DNA of 64,000 nt from NCBI GenBank assembly GCA_963575745.1, contig CAUYUJ010014622.1:189745-253744 (forward strand). The letters run 5' to 3'. The first letter of the stretch is position 1; each line of letters starts with the position of its first letter. The position numbers and the translations under genes were made by a program. Below, in pieces: positions 16,498 to 25,802 of the stretch. The DNA comes from Prorocentrum cordatum. Lineage: Eukaryota > Sar > Dinophyceae > Prorocentrales > Prorocentraceae. The notes under the pieces are model-generated. The model was not told the origin of the DNA. It made no database searches and was given only the letters and a program-made list of their open reading frames with translations.

Positions 16498-16570
16498 GGG
16501 GGGGAGGGAAGTGGACGGGACGGGGGCAGGGGCGACGGGCTTAAGGCTCACAGGCAAGCTAGGACATGCC

Positions 16571-16826
16571 ATGCCTGGGCCTCCCTTTCCTCCTGCTGCT
16601 GCCTCTTCTTCCTCCTCCGCCGCCTGCTCCTCCCGACCGCCCACCCAGCCGCCCCACCACCCACGGGGCCCGCCGCCTCACTACCCGCATCCGGCCGACA
16701 TTCAGGGGCTGCTTGGCAGGCCGCCTGGCCGATCCCTTACTCAGCAGGCCGACCCCTTCCGCGTCGACCCCATCATCGCTTCGCCCCGAGACGCGGGCAG
16801 AGGCGGCCGCAGCGCGAGCCGCGAGG
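16571..16826 (+). CDS. Pro/His-rich protein, exon 1
   Basis: From ATG 16571 (an AG at 16562 could be an acceptor): MPGPPFPPAAASS, then QPPHHPRGPPPHYPHPADIQ, GLLGRPPGRSLTQQADPFRV and DPIIASPRDAGRG. Third positions are almost all G/C from 16640. The donor GAGG|GTGAGGG leaves one base (phase 1), matching the next exon. Looks intrinsically disordered apart from the DIQGLLG..DPIIASP stretch. Confidence 0.5.
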
Positions 16827-16944
16827 GTGAGGGGGTCGTCACGGAAGGGGCTAGTCACAGAAGGGGTAGGTTGGGCCGCGTCTGAGCCTTGCTCACAACG
16901 GCCCCCCCCCCCAACACACCCAGCCCATGCCCCCACCACCCCAG

Positions 16945-17014
16945 GTCAGCCGGGCCCGTCCAAGCACCCCCACCCTCACCCCACACCACCCACCCAGCAG
17001 CACTCCACCACCCG
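16945..17014 (+). CDS. Pro/His-rich protein, exon 2
   Basis: Acceptor CCCACCACCCCAG, phase 1: GQPGPSKHPHPHPTPPTQQH then STTR, ending CACCCG|GTGAGCTC (canonical donor, phase 2). Joined to 16826 through a 118-bp GT-AG intron. The third exon was not found. Confidence 0.45.
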
Positions 17015-17326
17015 GTGAGCTCGTGGCGGCTCGCCCGCAGACGCGCCTGGCCCCGCGATCACGCAGCACCGTTGCGGGGGCAACGGTGCCAGCAGGGATA
17101 GACATAGACAGAGACCTGGGCAGGCGTCCAGTGTCTCCGTGCCCTGGGTTCAACCTCTTTTCTTCGGCGCGCCGCGACGGGGGTCAGCGCGCCCTTGGCG
17201 CGCGATGCCCCCCCGTGAAGTGGGTCTGTTCGGGGCTGTCGGCGGGCGTGGCGACCTCCCCGGGAGCTGACTGCGGTGTGCAAAGCACAGCTTCTTCGGC
17301 TCAAGAGCGTCTGGCCCACCCTGCCC
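17015..17326. other. Intron or spacer, weak coding
   Basis: Begins with the donor of the previous exon. An open + frame ADCGVQSTASSAQERLAHPA (17265-17326) runs up to hairpin-G copy 2. No clear splice pair. Confidence 0.3.
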
Positions 17327-17522
17327 TCGAGGAACGAAAATGGCACACACGTGAACTTTCGGGGGTCCGCGCGGACTGCTTGGATCGGCGCTGGAACCCC
17401 CCTCCCTGGCGCGCGGATCGCGCCAAGGGCGGCGCCAGAGGCGCCGCCAGGGGGCCCCAGCGCCGATCCAAGAGATCCGCGGACCTGCGAAAGTTCATGT
17501 TTATGCCATCTTCTGTTCCTCG
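17327..17522. mobile_element. Hairpin-G copy 2
   Basis: The longest arms of the family: CGAGGAAC..ATGGCA..TGAACTTTCG at the left and the inverse through CGAAAGTTCATG..TGCCAT..GTTCCTCG at the right, around a GGCGGCGCC centre. Confidence 0.75.
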
Positions 17523-17600
17523 AAGACTCTCTCTCTCTCTCTCTCTGGCGATGCCCGATTCCCTTGCCGGCGCGCTGGCCAAGGCCGCGACGGAAGACCT
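17523..17600 (+). CDS. Candidate short exon
   Basis: After a (CT)n tract (17525-17547) the frame from ATG 17551 reads MPDSLAGALAKAATEDL with G/C third positions. It is cut by TIR-L copy 2 at 17601. Confidence 0.3.
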
Positions 17601-17808
17601 GAGGCCTGGGCTTCCCAGACTAGGTCCGAGCAGACAGGGTTCGGAGGACCGCGCCGTAATTATCGTCGATGCCTCGGCGATGCGATCCAATGTGGAGCCC
17701 GATTTCCTCCACGTCCACGCCGCCCATACATCGCGGACTCTGACGATGCATCAGCGATGCGGCGCGATCCTCTCACCCCATCTGCCCGGACCTCGTCCAG
17801 GAGGCCTC
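17601..17808. mobile_element. TIR-L copy 2
   Basis: Ends GAGGCCTGGG..TAGGTCCGAGCAGACAGGGT and the inverse ACCCCATCTGCCCGGACC..GGAGGCCTC, diverged from copy 1. CGATGC units inside. Lies between two candidate exons, so probably intronic. Confidence 0.6.
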
Positions 17809-17848
17809 TCGGAGGGGCAGTTGCCTGAGCACGACGGCTCCCCCGCCG

Positions 17849-17986
17849 CAGTCGAGGCAGCAGGTCGAGGCCGCCCGCAGGGACTACCCGAGGCGCCACG
17901 TGCCGAAGCGCGCGGACCCCTTCGACGGCTCGTCCGTCGAGCAGAGCACGCCGAGGCGCATCACCGCCTTCGCGGAACAGAGCACT
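17849..17986 (+). CDS. Candidate exon, basic
   Basis: Acceptor GGCTCCCCCGCCGCAG (AG about 17862), then SRQQVEAARRDYPRRHVPKR, ADPFDGSSVEQSTPRRITAF and AEQSTRR, about 95% G/C third positions. The strongest codon bias in this part of the window. It ends at TIR-K copy 2. Confidence 0.5.
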
Positions 17987-18198
17987 CGGCGGCGAGCCCC
18001 AGGGGGACGCGCGAGGGGCAGGCCTTCTCCAAGGGCGGCGACGCTTCTCGGGAGCCTCCGAGCCGAGCCCCCGCGCCCTCTGAGAAGCCGCCTCCGTCTG
18101 CGGAGGAGGCTTACAAAAGACTCCCCAGAAGGCCAGAGGCCGTCCGAGCCTTCTCAGAAGACCCGCCCCCTCTGACTTGCCCCGCGGGCGCGCCGCCG
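17987..18198. mobile_element. TIR-K copy 2
   Basis: CGGCGGCGAGCCCC at the left, inverted GGGCGCGCCGCCG at the right; internal CCTTCTCC, TCTGAGAAG and TTCTCAGAAG motifs. 212 bp. Confidence 0.65.
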
Positions 18199-18219
18199 AA
18201 TCGTTGCCTCCAGAGAACA

Positions 18220-18396
18220 GACAACGGCACACACATAAACAAACTTGCGGAGGTCCGCGCAGATTTCTCGGCTCGATGCTGGAGCCCCCCGGCGGCGCCT
18301 TCGTGTCGCGCTCCGCGCGCCTGGGACGGGGGTGGCCCAGCGCCGACTCGAGAAATCCGCGCGGACCTCCGAAAGCTTATACTTGAGCCATTTGTT
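18220..18396. mobile_element. Hairpin-G copy 3
   Basis: GGAGGTCCGCGCAGATTTCT at the left and inverse GAAATCCGCGCGGACCTCCG at the right, centre CGCGCTCCGCGCGCC. Its right end overlaps the start of TIR-H copy 3. Confidence 0.7.
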
Positions 18397-18532
18397 CTTC
18401 TACAGGAGGACTATTCAAAAATGGTCAAAAAATAGTCGCGGGACAATGTGTCTACTATGTTTGACTACGCTATGTCTTTTGACCATGTCTTATTTTTCTT
18501 CCAACATCTGCTTGTAGGAGGACATGCCCGAC
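18390..18532. mobile_element. TIR-H copy 3
   Basis: TTCTTCTACAGGAGGACTAT at the left and CTTGTAGGAGGACATGCCCG at the right; internal AAAATGGTCAAAAAATAGTCG. The outer GTCGGGC of the left TIR is missing, replaced by the hairpin-G end. Confidence 0.65.
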
Positions 18533-19307
18533 CTAACTCTATGCTTCTCCCCCCCCGAAGGTCGAAGAAGGAACGGCAGCAGTCCGCGCAGGTTTCCTGC
18601 GCTGGCGGTGGCAAGCTCCCTCCTCGGCCGGGGCCCGTGTGCAGCAGGTCCGCGTCGTGTCGACCGGCGGCGACCCCGCCGCCGGCGTTCAACCTTGCAC
18701 GCCGCCGGCGACCCAGAATCGATCGATGCTGAACGGTGTGACGTTTCGGGAGCGGCCGATCGCTCAGGTTATGATATTCCCATCGACGCTGGCCTTGCTC
18801 ACCAGGAAGAACTTCGAGCACCAAGAGAAGTACCGAAGCCGCAGGGGGTTTTCGCGTGTCGGGCCCTGGGAGGCGATACTCGTTCGACACCGTTCCGACA
18901 CTTTTCTCTCGGTGCTCGAACTTATTCCTGGGCTGTGGCCCTTCAGTGGCGGGCACGATGGGAGCAGCACGACGTTCGAGCTGGAGCGACCCCCGCGGTG
19001 CCTGGAGCGAGCGCCGAAGTCGGCACGCCACGAGCCCGCCGTACGCGCGCGCGCGCCGACCCGGGGATAGGGGCCCCGCCTGGGCCCCGGGATGGGGGGG
19101 GGGGGCTTCCGGCCAGGGTCCGCGCCTGCTCCGCGTGGGCGGCGCCCCCCGGCTGCCTCCCCGCGCCCGTGGCCGCGCTGGAGGGGGGGGGGGGCCGCGG
19201 GGAGGGGGAGGCCTCCGGCGCCGACCCGGGAAGCCAGCGCGGCCACGGGAGGGCTCCGGCGTGCGCGTGCTCTTCCTATAGGGTAGTAGGAGTCGTCCAG
19301 GGGCGCA
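18533..19307. other. No firm gene; small inverted repeat
   Basis: CAGGAAGAACTTCGAGCACC (18811-18830) is repeated inverted at 18912-18931 (GGTGCTCGAACTTATTCCTG), a probable small foldback element of about 120 bp. The rest is very GC-rich with open frames on every strand; the minus frame PATEGPQPRNKFEHREKSVG spans one arm. No reliable exon. Confidence 0.4.
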
Positions 19308-19482
19308 CCCGGCGTGCTGTGCCGCGCCGTGCTGTGCTGTGCTGTGCCGTGCCGTGCTGTGCTGTGCTGAGCTGTGCTGTGCTGAGCTGTGCTGTGCTGA
19401 GCTGTGCTTTGCTGTGCTGTGTGGTGTTGTGTTGTGTGTTGTGTTTGTGTGTCTCTCTCTCTCTCTCTCGCTCTCTCTCTCT
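19308..19482. repeat. (GTGCT)n pentamer then (TC)n
   Basis: About 26 GTGCT/GAGCT/GCCGT pentamers followed by TGTTGTG units and a CTCTCT run. Confidence 0.85.
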
Positions 19483-19831
19483 GGCTCCACACAGGCTCTC
19501 GTCCAGAGACCAGCAGGGGGCGCTGCCGGACCCGGGATCGGTCGAGCGACGTTGTCTCTCGAGGCCTGCCGTTGCCTCCCCAGCACGCTGTGTTCAGAGG
19601 TGCTGCAGGGGCGCCGGTCCAAGCGTCACCCGTCCTTCTCCTGTGCACCTGTCCTTTATCCCAATCCCCCGATTCGCATTTCGATCCTCACATCCCTATC
19701 CCAGTATCCCTAGCCCTATTCCATCCCGATCCCCCCATCGGGACCCCCACTCGTGGCTCCGATCGTTGTTGCGTGAAGCTCTCTGGGGTCTTCTGCCGCA
19801 CGGGTGCCACCGTTTGTTCCAGAGGCGCATC

Positions 19832-20336
19832 ATGGGATTCGGCCTCGGCTTCGAGAAGATATTCGCCACAACCTCCCTGAAACTTCCGGGAACTGCGACG
19901 CTGCTGTACGCCGAGATGGTCACGCCCCACGACGGCAAGGCGTCCAGCAGGTGCTTCAACGGCCTCGACACGGTTTTCGACCTGAAGAAGTGGGTGTTCG
20001 AGCAGCTGCAGATACCGGCAAGCGCGTACACGTTGACCTATGCAGAACCTGGCAAGATAGGACTGGAGGACGAGATGCGGCTTTTGACGACTCAGGATTC
20101 GCTGGACACCAGAACGTTCGCAACTACCAGGGCCATGCACTTCACCCAGGCACAAATGGCTGTCAGTGGCTTGCACTCGATCGGCGACATCGGCGTTACC
20201 AGGCTATACGTTCGTTTGCGGTGCCGGGCGTGCGGGGAGCTCAAGACCCCGTGCCAAACTTGCCAGAAGAAGAAGGCGTTCGGGCACATACAACCCAAGC
20301 CGGAGGAAGACGTGGCAGCTGCTCCCGCGGCAATAG
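19832..20336 (+). CDS. Unknown protein, exon 1: possible ubiquitin-like fold plus zinc ribbon
   Basis: From ATG 19832 (an AG at 19820 could instead be an acceptor): MGFGLGFEKIFATTSLKL, LLYAEMVTPHDGKASSRCFN, FDLKKWVFEQLQIPASAYTL and AEPGKIGLEDEMRLLTTQDS. The order of charged helix, Leu-x-Ile-Pro turn, L-T-Y strand and L-x-D-E-x-x-L is reminiscent of ubiquitin-like beta-grasp domains, an inference only. It is followed by RLRCRACGELKTPCQTCQKK, a C-x2-C-x6-C-x2-C zinc-ribbon-like motif at about residues 130-143. Ends in phase 1 before GT 20337. G/C third positions throughout. Confidence 0.6.
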
Positions 20337-20337
20337 G

Positions 20338-20521
20338 TCGACTACACGTAAGACTGACCCTTCGTTGGAGTGACCTTTGGTGCGGGCACAGATGGGTGCC
20401 TCGATCGCCGAGCTCGATGCTATAGTAGCGTCTTGCGCTCTTGTGCTTGGCCCCCCCGCGGCCCCCAAGAGGCCGCGCACCAAAGACCACTCTCACTCAG
20501 GGTCGCTCCTGCGCATAGCCG
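20338..20521 (+). mobile_element. Introner-B copy 2, forming intron 20337-20526
   Basis: Flanked by the 6-bp duplication AATAGG (20332-20337 and 20522-20527). The donor GT is the last G of the left copy plus the first T of the element; the acceptor AG is in the right copy. Splicing regenerates AATAGG and keeps frame (A-A-I-G-G-G-S). TIRs CGACTACACGTAAGACTGAC and the inverse CGCTCCTGCGCATAGCCG. 184 bp; related to 11270-11455. Confidence 0.8.
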
Positions 20522-20526
20522 AATAG

Positions 20527-20689
20527 GGGGCGGCAGCGCGGCGAACAAGATCCAGGGGTCCTCCAACCCCAGCGGGCGGCGCATGAGCGCCAGCCTCAAG
20601 GGGGCGGCGAACGCCGTCCAGCAAGTGGCGACGACCACGGCCGGCGTGCCCGGGCTCGACCCGCAGATCGAGGCAGGGGTCGACCTAAA
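20527..20689 (+). CDS. Unknown protein, exon 2
   Basis: Continues GGGSAANKIQGSSNPSGRRM then SASLKGAANAVQQVATTTAG and VPGLDPQIEAGVDL. Ends in phase 2 (AA) before GTTGGTGT at 20690. Probably a low-structure linker. Confidence 0.6.
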
Positions 20690-21245
20690 GTTGGTGTCTT
20701 GGCGGTTTCGTGGGCCGCTTTTGCGCCGAAAAACGAAAACATAACGAAAACGGAAAACACTGGTCGTCGTTTTCTGAGTCATTGTTTTGCCGATCGGCGC
20801 GGGCCCTCGCACCCCCCCTCCCGCCCGTCCCCATGGAGTAGATTCAGGGTCTTCTTGGAGCTTGCTACAAGCAGGTGAGGTCTCCCCCATAGGACGCACG
20901 CTTCCAAACAGTCGCATTAAGAAGAGATCCGGAGCCAGACTCCCCCCCCCCCCCCCTCCTGCCCCCCCGAGACGAGGAGGAGGAGCAGGAGGAGGAGGAG
21001 GAGGAGGAGGAGTAGGAGTAGGAGGAGGAGGAGGAGGAGGGGGAGGAGGAGGAGGAGGAGGAGGAGGAAGGAGGAGGAGGAGGAGGAGGAGGAGGAGGAG
21101 GGAGGAGGAGGAGGAAGGAGGAGGAGGAGGAAGGAGGAGGAGGAAGGAGGAGGAAGGAGGAGGAGGGAGGAGGAGGAGGAGGAGGAGGAGACCCTTTCCG
21201 CCCAATGTCGAAACGCCGAATACGAACACGTCCACCCGTGTATAG
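20690..21245 (+). other. Inferred intron with (GGA)n and poly-C
   Basis: GT-AG intron of 556 bp containing a C-run (20942-20957) and about 70 GGA triplets (20969-21190). The acceptor is CACCCGTGTATAG. Joining 20689 to 21246 completes a Lys codon (V-D-L-K-A-I-L-G). Confidence 0.6.
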
Positions 21246-21512
21246 GGCGATCCTTGGGCCCGAGGACCGCTGGCATAGGCCCGACGAGTGCAAGAACTGC
21301 CTCTACCACGCGCGGGGCTACGACATGCACCTCGGCGCTCGGGCCCGCGGGGGGAGCGGGGAGCTCGCGCGGATCTTCCTGTCGGTCGACCAGGATCGGC
21401 GGCGAGCCCACAGGGGGTCCAGCGACAAGGGGGTGGTGCCACGGATTGAGTGCAACGGGTCTGTGGGGTCGCACTACATCTGGGGCGTGCAACGCATTCC
21501 GGGGCGCAAGAG
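21246..21512 (+). CDS. Unknown protein, exon 3
   Basis: AILGPEDRWHRPDECKNCLY then HARGYDMHLGARARGGSGEL, ARIFLSVDQDRRRAHRGSSD and VPRIECNGSVGSHYIWGVQR, with very strong G/C third positions up to about 21512, where they stop. It contains another C-x2-C (D-E-C-K-N-C). The donor is not GT; GCGCAAG or GAGTATC near 21507-21514 could be the GC or GA donors known in dinoflagellates. The gene is incomplete in this window as resolved. Confidence 0.55.
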
Positions 21513-21524
21513 TATCGCTGGATC

Positions 21525-21588
21525 TCCGCGCGCAGTACATTATCATTTGCAGTACACTGCAATTCAGTTCTCCGGCGCAGTACATTTG
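21525..21588. repeat. Three GCAGTACAY motifs
   Basis: GCAGTACATT, GCAGTACACT and GCAGTACATT at about 21529, 21549 and 21577, just before TIR-J. Confidence 0.5.
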
Positions 21589-21760
21589 TCGGGGGCGGAC
21601 AGACCCCCCAACAGTGACACGTCGATTAGTGAATTGTCCGTGTTCGGCTCTCGAGAGGGCGCCGCGGCCGTTATGTTCCAGGCTTGCGCCCGCCAGGTTG
21701 GGGCCCGAGGTCGTTTTCACGAAACCACGTTTTACGAAAGGGGTGTCTGCCCATCCCCGA
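21589..21760. mobile_element. TIR-J copy 1
   Basis: 172 bp, TIRs TCGGGGGCGGACAGACCCCC and the inverse GGGGTGTCTGCCCATCCCCGA, flanked by ATTTG on both sides (21584-21588 and 21761-21765). Same length and about 90% identity to 42452-42623. Confidence 0.8.
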
Positions 21761-21839
21761 ATTTGCGATACATTTGCCCCGAGTCTATCGCACCACCCCT
21801 CTTCAGCTGGGCCCCCTTTTTGGGGTCACCCAAAAGAAT

Positions 21840-22231
21840 CGGCGGCGAGCCCGGGGGCTCGAGCAGGGGATATCGACTACAGATTGGGCCCACCCAAGAA
21901 TTGCTTCTGCCGTCGAAGCGACGAGACATACTCCGAGTGTCCCGCGGGGCTGCGGGGCATTCGATGCTTTTTGCCGCAGGTTCGAGGGGAAAAAACTGTT
22001 CGGTGGCAAATCAAGTCTGTAGTCGATCCCCTGCTCGAGAGGTGGAAGCGAGAGGGGGCGGGCCGGGCCATATGGCTCGGCCGGCTCGGAAGGCCTTCGG
22101 TTCTGAGAAGTGGTCCGAGCCTCCTCAGGAGACAGAGGCGGCTTCTCAGAGGGCGCAGGGGGCCTCTGAGAAGCCCCGCTGCCTTCTGAGAAGGCCTGCC
22201 CCTTCTCACTTTCCCCCCGGGTGCGCCGCCG
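21840..22231. mobile_element. TIR-K copy 3, split by a nested element
   Basis: CGGCGGCGAGCCCGGGGG at the left and inverted CCCCCCGGGTGCGCCGCCG at the right, with TTCTGAGAAG motifs in the right half. The left arm is interrupted after 18 bp by the 21858-22039 insertion. Confidence 0.6.
21858..22039. mobile_element. Nested TIR element with an open Cys-rich frame
   Basis: Ends CTCGAGCAGGGGATATCGAC and the inverse TCTGTAGTCGATCCCCTGCTC (about 28-bp TIR). Inside, the + frame GPPKNCFCRRSDETYSECPA then GLRGIRCFLPQ is open with G/C third positions and ends at CAG|GTTCGAGG. It was considered as an exon of the upstream gene; the nested-TIR reading is preferred because both ends fit an insertion. Confidence 0.5.
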
Positions 22232-22299
22232 TAAGGAGCCTTCCAAGAAGCTCAACTTGGGAACTCAGTCGCTGTCAGCGAGGAGGCCACCTAGAGTAA

Positions 22300-24680
22300 T
22301 CTCGTATTGAGCTGCACGCTCAAATGATGGTATTGCAGGCAGGTGCATGTGTATGTAATATTGCCAGTGCTCGCTAGAGTGTGCGCAGTTTCCCCTTGGT
22401 GAGGTTTCTGCTCTTGCTTGCTCTCTGGCCCCGGTGTCATTCTCACACGTGCTTGTGGCACCACGCACTTTGTCGGGTCTGTTTATAGATCATGTTCTCT
22501 CGGTGTCACGCTTTGTAGTGATTTTCCATGCTGCGTGAGGGGTTAGATTTCCTCCAGGCACGCCTCTGGCAGACGGACGCCTCTCTTCTCATGAGCCTGC
22601 TCGGCGGAATCTTATAACAGGCTGGGTTGTCATGCGTCCCTGGTTGCTGAACCCGCAGAGCGGGAGTCACGGCGGGCCCCGAGGGAAAAGTTTGCACGCA
22701 GATTTTGTAACCAGTGGGTGTTAGGGATATTGCCCCGACGAGGGTCCGTATCAATCGTTGCAATGCTTCTCGGGGGCGTATTTGCACCCCTTGGGAGATT
22801 AGTTGGCCTTGGAGGCCAGCTAAGGGCGTTTTGGGGTCAATGGGGCACGCTGTGCGAGGGTTGTGCCGAATTGAGGTGCCAAGGAGCCGTCTGGGGGCAA
22901 GTTGAGCGCCCAACATTCACGAAGTGCGTGGCTCCCATCAAAATCAGAGGGCAATTCACTAGTACTCTTACGTCTCCCAGGAGCCTGGAGACCCAACAAT
23001 TTAATTTTGGCTTGCGTGTCCCAGGAGCCTGAGACCGCAGAGCACTCGCATGTCCATTTGTCCTAGTAGAGTGTGGGGCTGCCCCAGTAGCTGTCACGCA
23101 CATGGGCCGAGCCCTGGGATCGCATTTGATTCGTATTTTCACACGCCCCCAGGAGCATTAAGAGCAGCAGGCATCATCGAAACATATCGAAACAGCACCG
23201 GCCGGCGGAATGCGGCGGGGGGGGGGGCCAGCGAAATCCGCGAAGCCGCTCTTAGCATGCCGTATGCATGTTTCTCACTCTCCTCCATCTTGTTCCATCT
23301 CATCATTTTGTCTCGAAGGCTGACACGACAAGGGCCCGTAGGGGGCACGCCGAATTGAGCCCGCAGAGCGGGAGTCACGGCGGTTCTCAGGCGGAAGCTT
23401 GCACGCAGATTTTGCTGGTGCTCGCTAGAGTGTGCGCGGTTTCTCCTTTGTGAGGTTTATGCTCTGACGTGCTCTCTGGCCTCGCTGTCGTTCTCACACG
23501 TGCTTGTGGCACTACGTACTTAGCCGGATCTGCTTGTATATCATGCTCTCTCGGTGCCACGCTTTGCATGCTGCATGAGTGGTAAGATTTCCTTGTGGTA
23601 CGCCTCTGTCAGACGGACGCCTCTCTTCTCATGAGTCTGCTCGACGGAAAAATATAGGAAGCTAGGTGTTCGTGCGTCTCTGGTTATTGAGCCCGCAGAG
23701 CAGGAGCCATGGCGGGCCCCTAGGGGTGGGGCTTGCACGCAGATGTTGTAACCAGTGGGTGTTGGGGATACTACCTCGACGGGGGTCGGTACCAATCGTT
23801 GCAGTGCTTCTCGGGGGCGTATTTGCGCCACTTGGCGGATTCGGCGGCCATGGAGGCCAACTAAGGGCGTGTGGGGGTCCATGGGGCACGGCTTGCGTGA
23901 TGGGTGTGCCGAATTGAGGCTCCAAGGAGCCCTCGCGGGGGCCAGCTGAGCGCCCAACATTCACGAAGTGTGTGGGTGGTATTCGAATTGAGGTTCCCAT
24001 CAAGCTGGAAGGGCAAGGCACTCATATTCTGACGTCTCCCTCGAGCCTCGAGTGCAGCATCGTGAGTCGTTGCACGTGCCCCAGGAGCCTGAGAGCGCGG
24101 ACGACCCGTATTTGCAGGTGTCCCAGTGGAGTGTGTGTGTGTGTGGCAGGACGTATGTGAGGGGTGTCTAGAATTGAGCCCTTCGCGGCCCTCGGAGCAC
24201 AGATCACTAGTTTTTGTCACGTGTCCCAATAGAGTGTGGAGCAGGAATTGCGTGAGGAGCGTGCCGACATGGCAGTATCGTAGCCATGGAGGCGCTGCTG
24301 ACTAATGTTCTTTCGCGTTCCAGAATAGCTTCAGAGAAGAATGCGTGAGAGGTGCTCCGAAACGAGGCTTTCGCAGCCTTGAGCGCGCATCTCACTTGTG
24401 TTTTCACGTGTCCCAGGAGCTGTCGCACGCGCGTGGGCCTCGCGCTGTAGGACCGCGTTTCGCTCGTACTCGCACGTGTCCCCCAGAGAAATGAGGGAAC
24501 CGGCCGGCAGAAGCCGCGAAGCACCTCCTTGGCACTTGTTATGGATGTTTCTCGCTCTCCTTCGCCGTCCTCCATCTCATCATCTTCCCCTGAAGGCTAA
24601 CGCCGCGAGGGCCCGCAGGGGGCCGGCCGAACTGAGCCCGCAGAGCGGGCGTCCTTGCGGGCCCCCAGGTGGAGTATGGT
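22300..24680. repeat. Non-coding array of about 1-kb units
   Basis: 22367-22930 is repeated at about 23408-23970 (offset about 1040 bp, roughly 80% identity), and 23185-23390 recurs at 24490-24665. Shorter motifs recur several times: CCCGCAGAGCGGGAGTC, GTGTCCCAGGAGCCTGAG, CAACATTCACGAAGTG and TAGAGTGTG. No convincing open frame. Possibly a satellite or a decayed tandem gene/ncRNA array. Confidence 0.6.
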
Positions 24681-25098
24681 GCAGGAGATGCGTGAGGGCT
24701 GTCTCATAGCGTCAGCGGCGGTTAACGGCACGAGACAGCGCAATGCACACATGAGGGGGAGGGCGTGGACGAACAGACAGAGTCCACGAAGTGGCGCGCG
24801 CGCGCGCTGCAACGAAGGAGAAGGAGCGGGAGCGGAGAGGAGGACAAAGGGACTGCGCACTGCCCGTGGGCCCACGACCGCCCATTGCCATTCCTCACGA
24901 GTGCCGCTCCCCCGCGCTGTGCGGTTGCAGTGCAGGGTTGGGTTCTTCGCCGGGACAGGGCAGCTTTGAGCACCGGCGGGCGCAGCATGTGGACCCGCCT
25001 GGACGCCGCGCGTGACCCTAGCCCTGCGCATACCACGCCGCGCCGCGCGTGCGAGCACCCGTTCGTGGTGCTTCTGCGAGCGCGCGCGGGCCCGCAGC
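24681..25098. other. GC-rich, coding status unclear
   Basis: Open on several frames (+: DEQTESTKWRARALQRRRR). No splice signals stand out. Confidence 0.3.
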
Positions 25099-25390
25099 AG
25101 ATGGCGAGCGCCTGCCGCCGCTGGTCTGCACATCCCCGGCCTGCCTCGCCAGCTCGGGGATGGACGCCTCGTCTCGCCCAGGCCCCTGCTCTTGGTCCGC
25201 CCGTGCCCCTTCTCGGTGGGCGCGCCCCTCCCGCTCTGGGACCGCTCGGGGCTCCCCGCCGGCCAGGAGGTACTGACCGACCGGCCTGGGCGGGGCCGCC
25301 GGCGGTCGGCGTGCAGCCTCGCGCGGGGAAAGAGGCGCCAGCCAGATCCCCGGCCGGGACGGGCATCCTCTCGGGGCCTCCTTCGGACAT
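25099..25390 (+). CDS. Candidate exon before (TCC)n
   Basis: After CCCGCAGCAG the frame reads WRAPAAAGLHIPGLPRQLGD, GRLVSPRPLLLVRPCPFSVG and APLPLWDRSGLPAGQEVLTD with nearly all G/C third positions, then becomes Arg/Ser-rich into the repeat. No family recognised. Confidence 0.4.
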
Positions 25391-25455
25391 CCTCCTCCTC
25401 CTCTTCCTCCTCCTCCTCCTCCTCCTCCTCCTCCTCCTCCTCCTCCTCCTCCTCC
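25391..25455. repeat. (TCC)n microsatellite
   Basis: About 21 TCC triplets. Confidence 0.9.
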
Positions 25456-25658
25456 TGGAGGGTAGGGACACGACCACCTGTCGGAGCAGCAGGTCGAGTC
25501 TCAGCCCGTAGGAGCGGGGCGTGTGGATCCCTTAGCACTCGCTGGCCACGTGGGGTCTGTGGGCCTGTACCCTCACCAATTTGGGGACACGAGTTGGGCC
25601 CCCCATTCGTTCAGCCTTGCCGCGGGGTGTTTGCAAACGGGGACCACTTCTCAGGAGC

Positions 25659-25802
25659 CAAAGAAGGACGTACGTACACGTACATGAGTCCACGCTGGTT
25701 TCGAGAGTACGCATTGCCCGAATGTTCGTATCACGCGGCCAGCCTCGCGGATCGAGGGGCCGCGTTCATGTACATAGCTGGGCGCGTACGTCCTTTGTGG
25801 GC
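25659..25802. mobile_element. Small foldback element
   Basis: AAAGAAGGACGTACGTACAC..TACATG at the left and inverse CATGTACAT..CGCGTACGTCCTTTG at the right. An open + frame across it (YTYMSPRWFREYALPECSYH, stop at 25808) may be chance or a last exon. Confidence 0.45.

Noticed and set aside
18375-18400. Spliced-leader relic (TGGCTCAAG on the minus strand, end of the dinoflagellate leader)
   Set aside because: Only 9-10 bases match the leader end and the match lies in the hairpin-G inverted arm. Other GGCTCAAG hits (4408, 17291, 45388) are equally short.
22300-24680. rRNA or 5S cluster
   Set aside because: No conserved rRNA core motif recognised in either strand.
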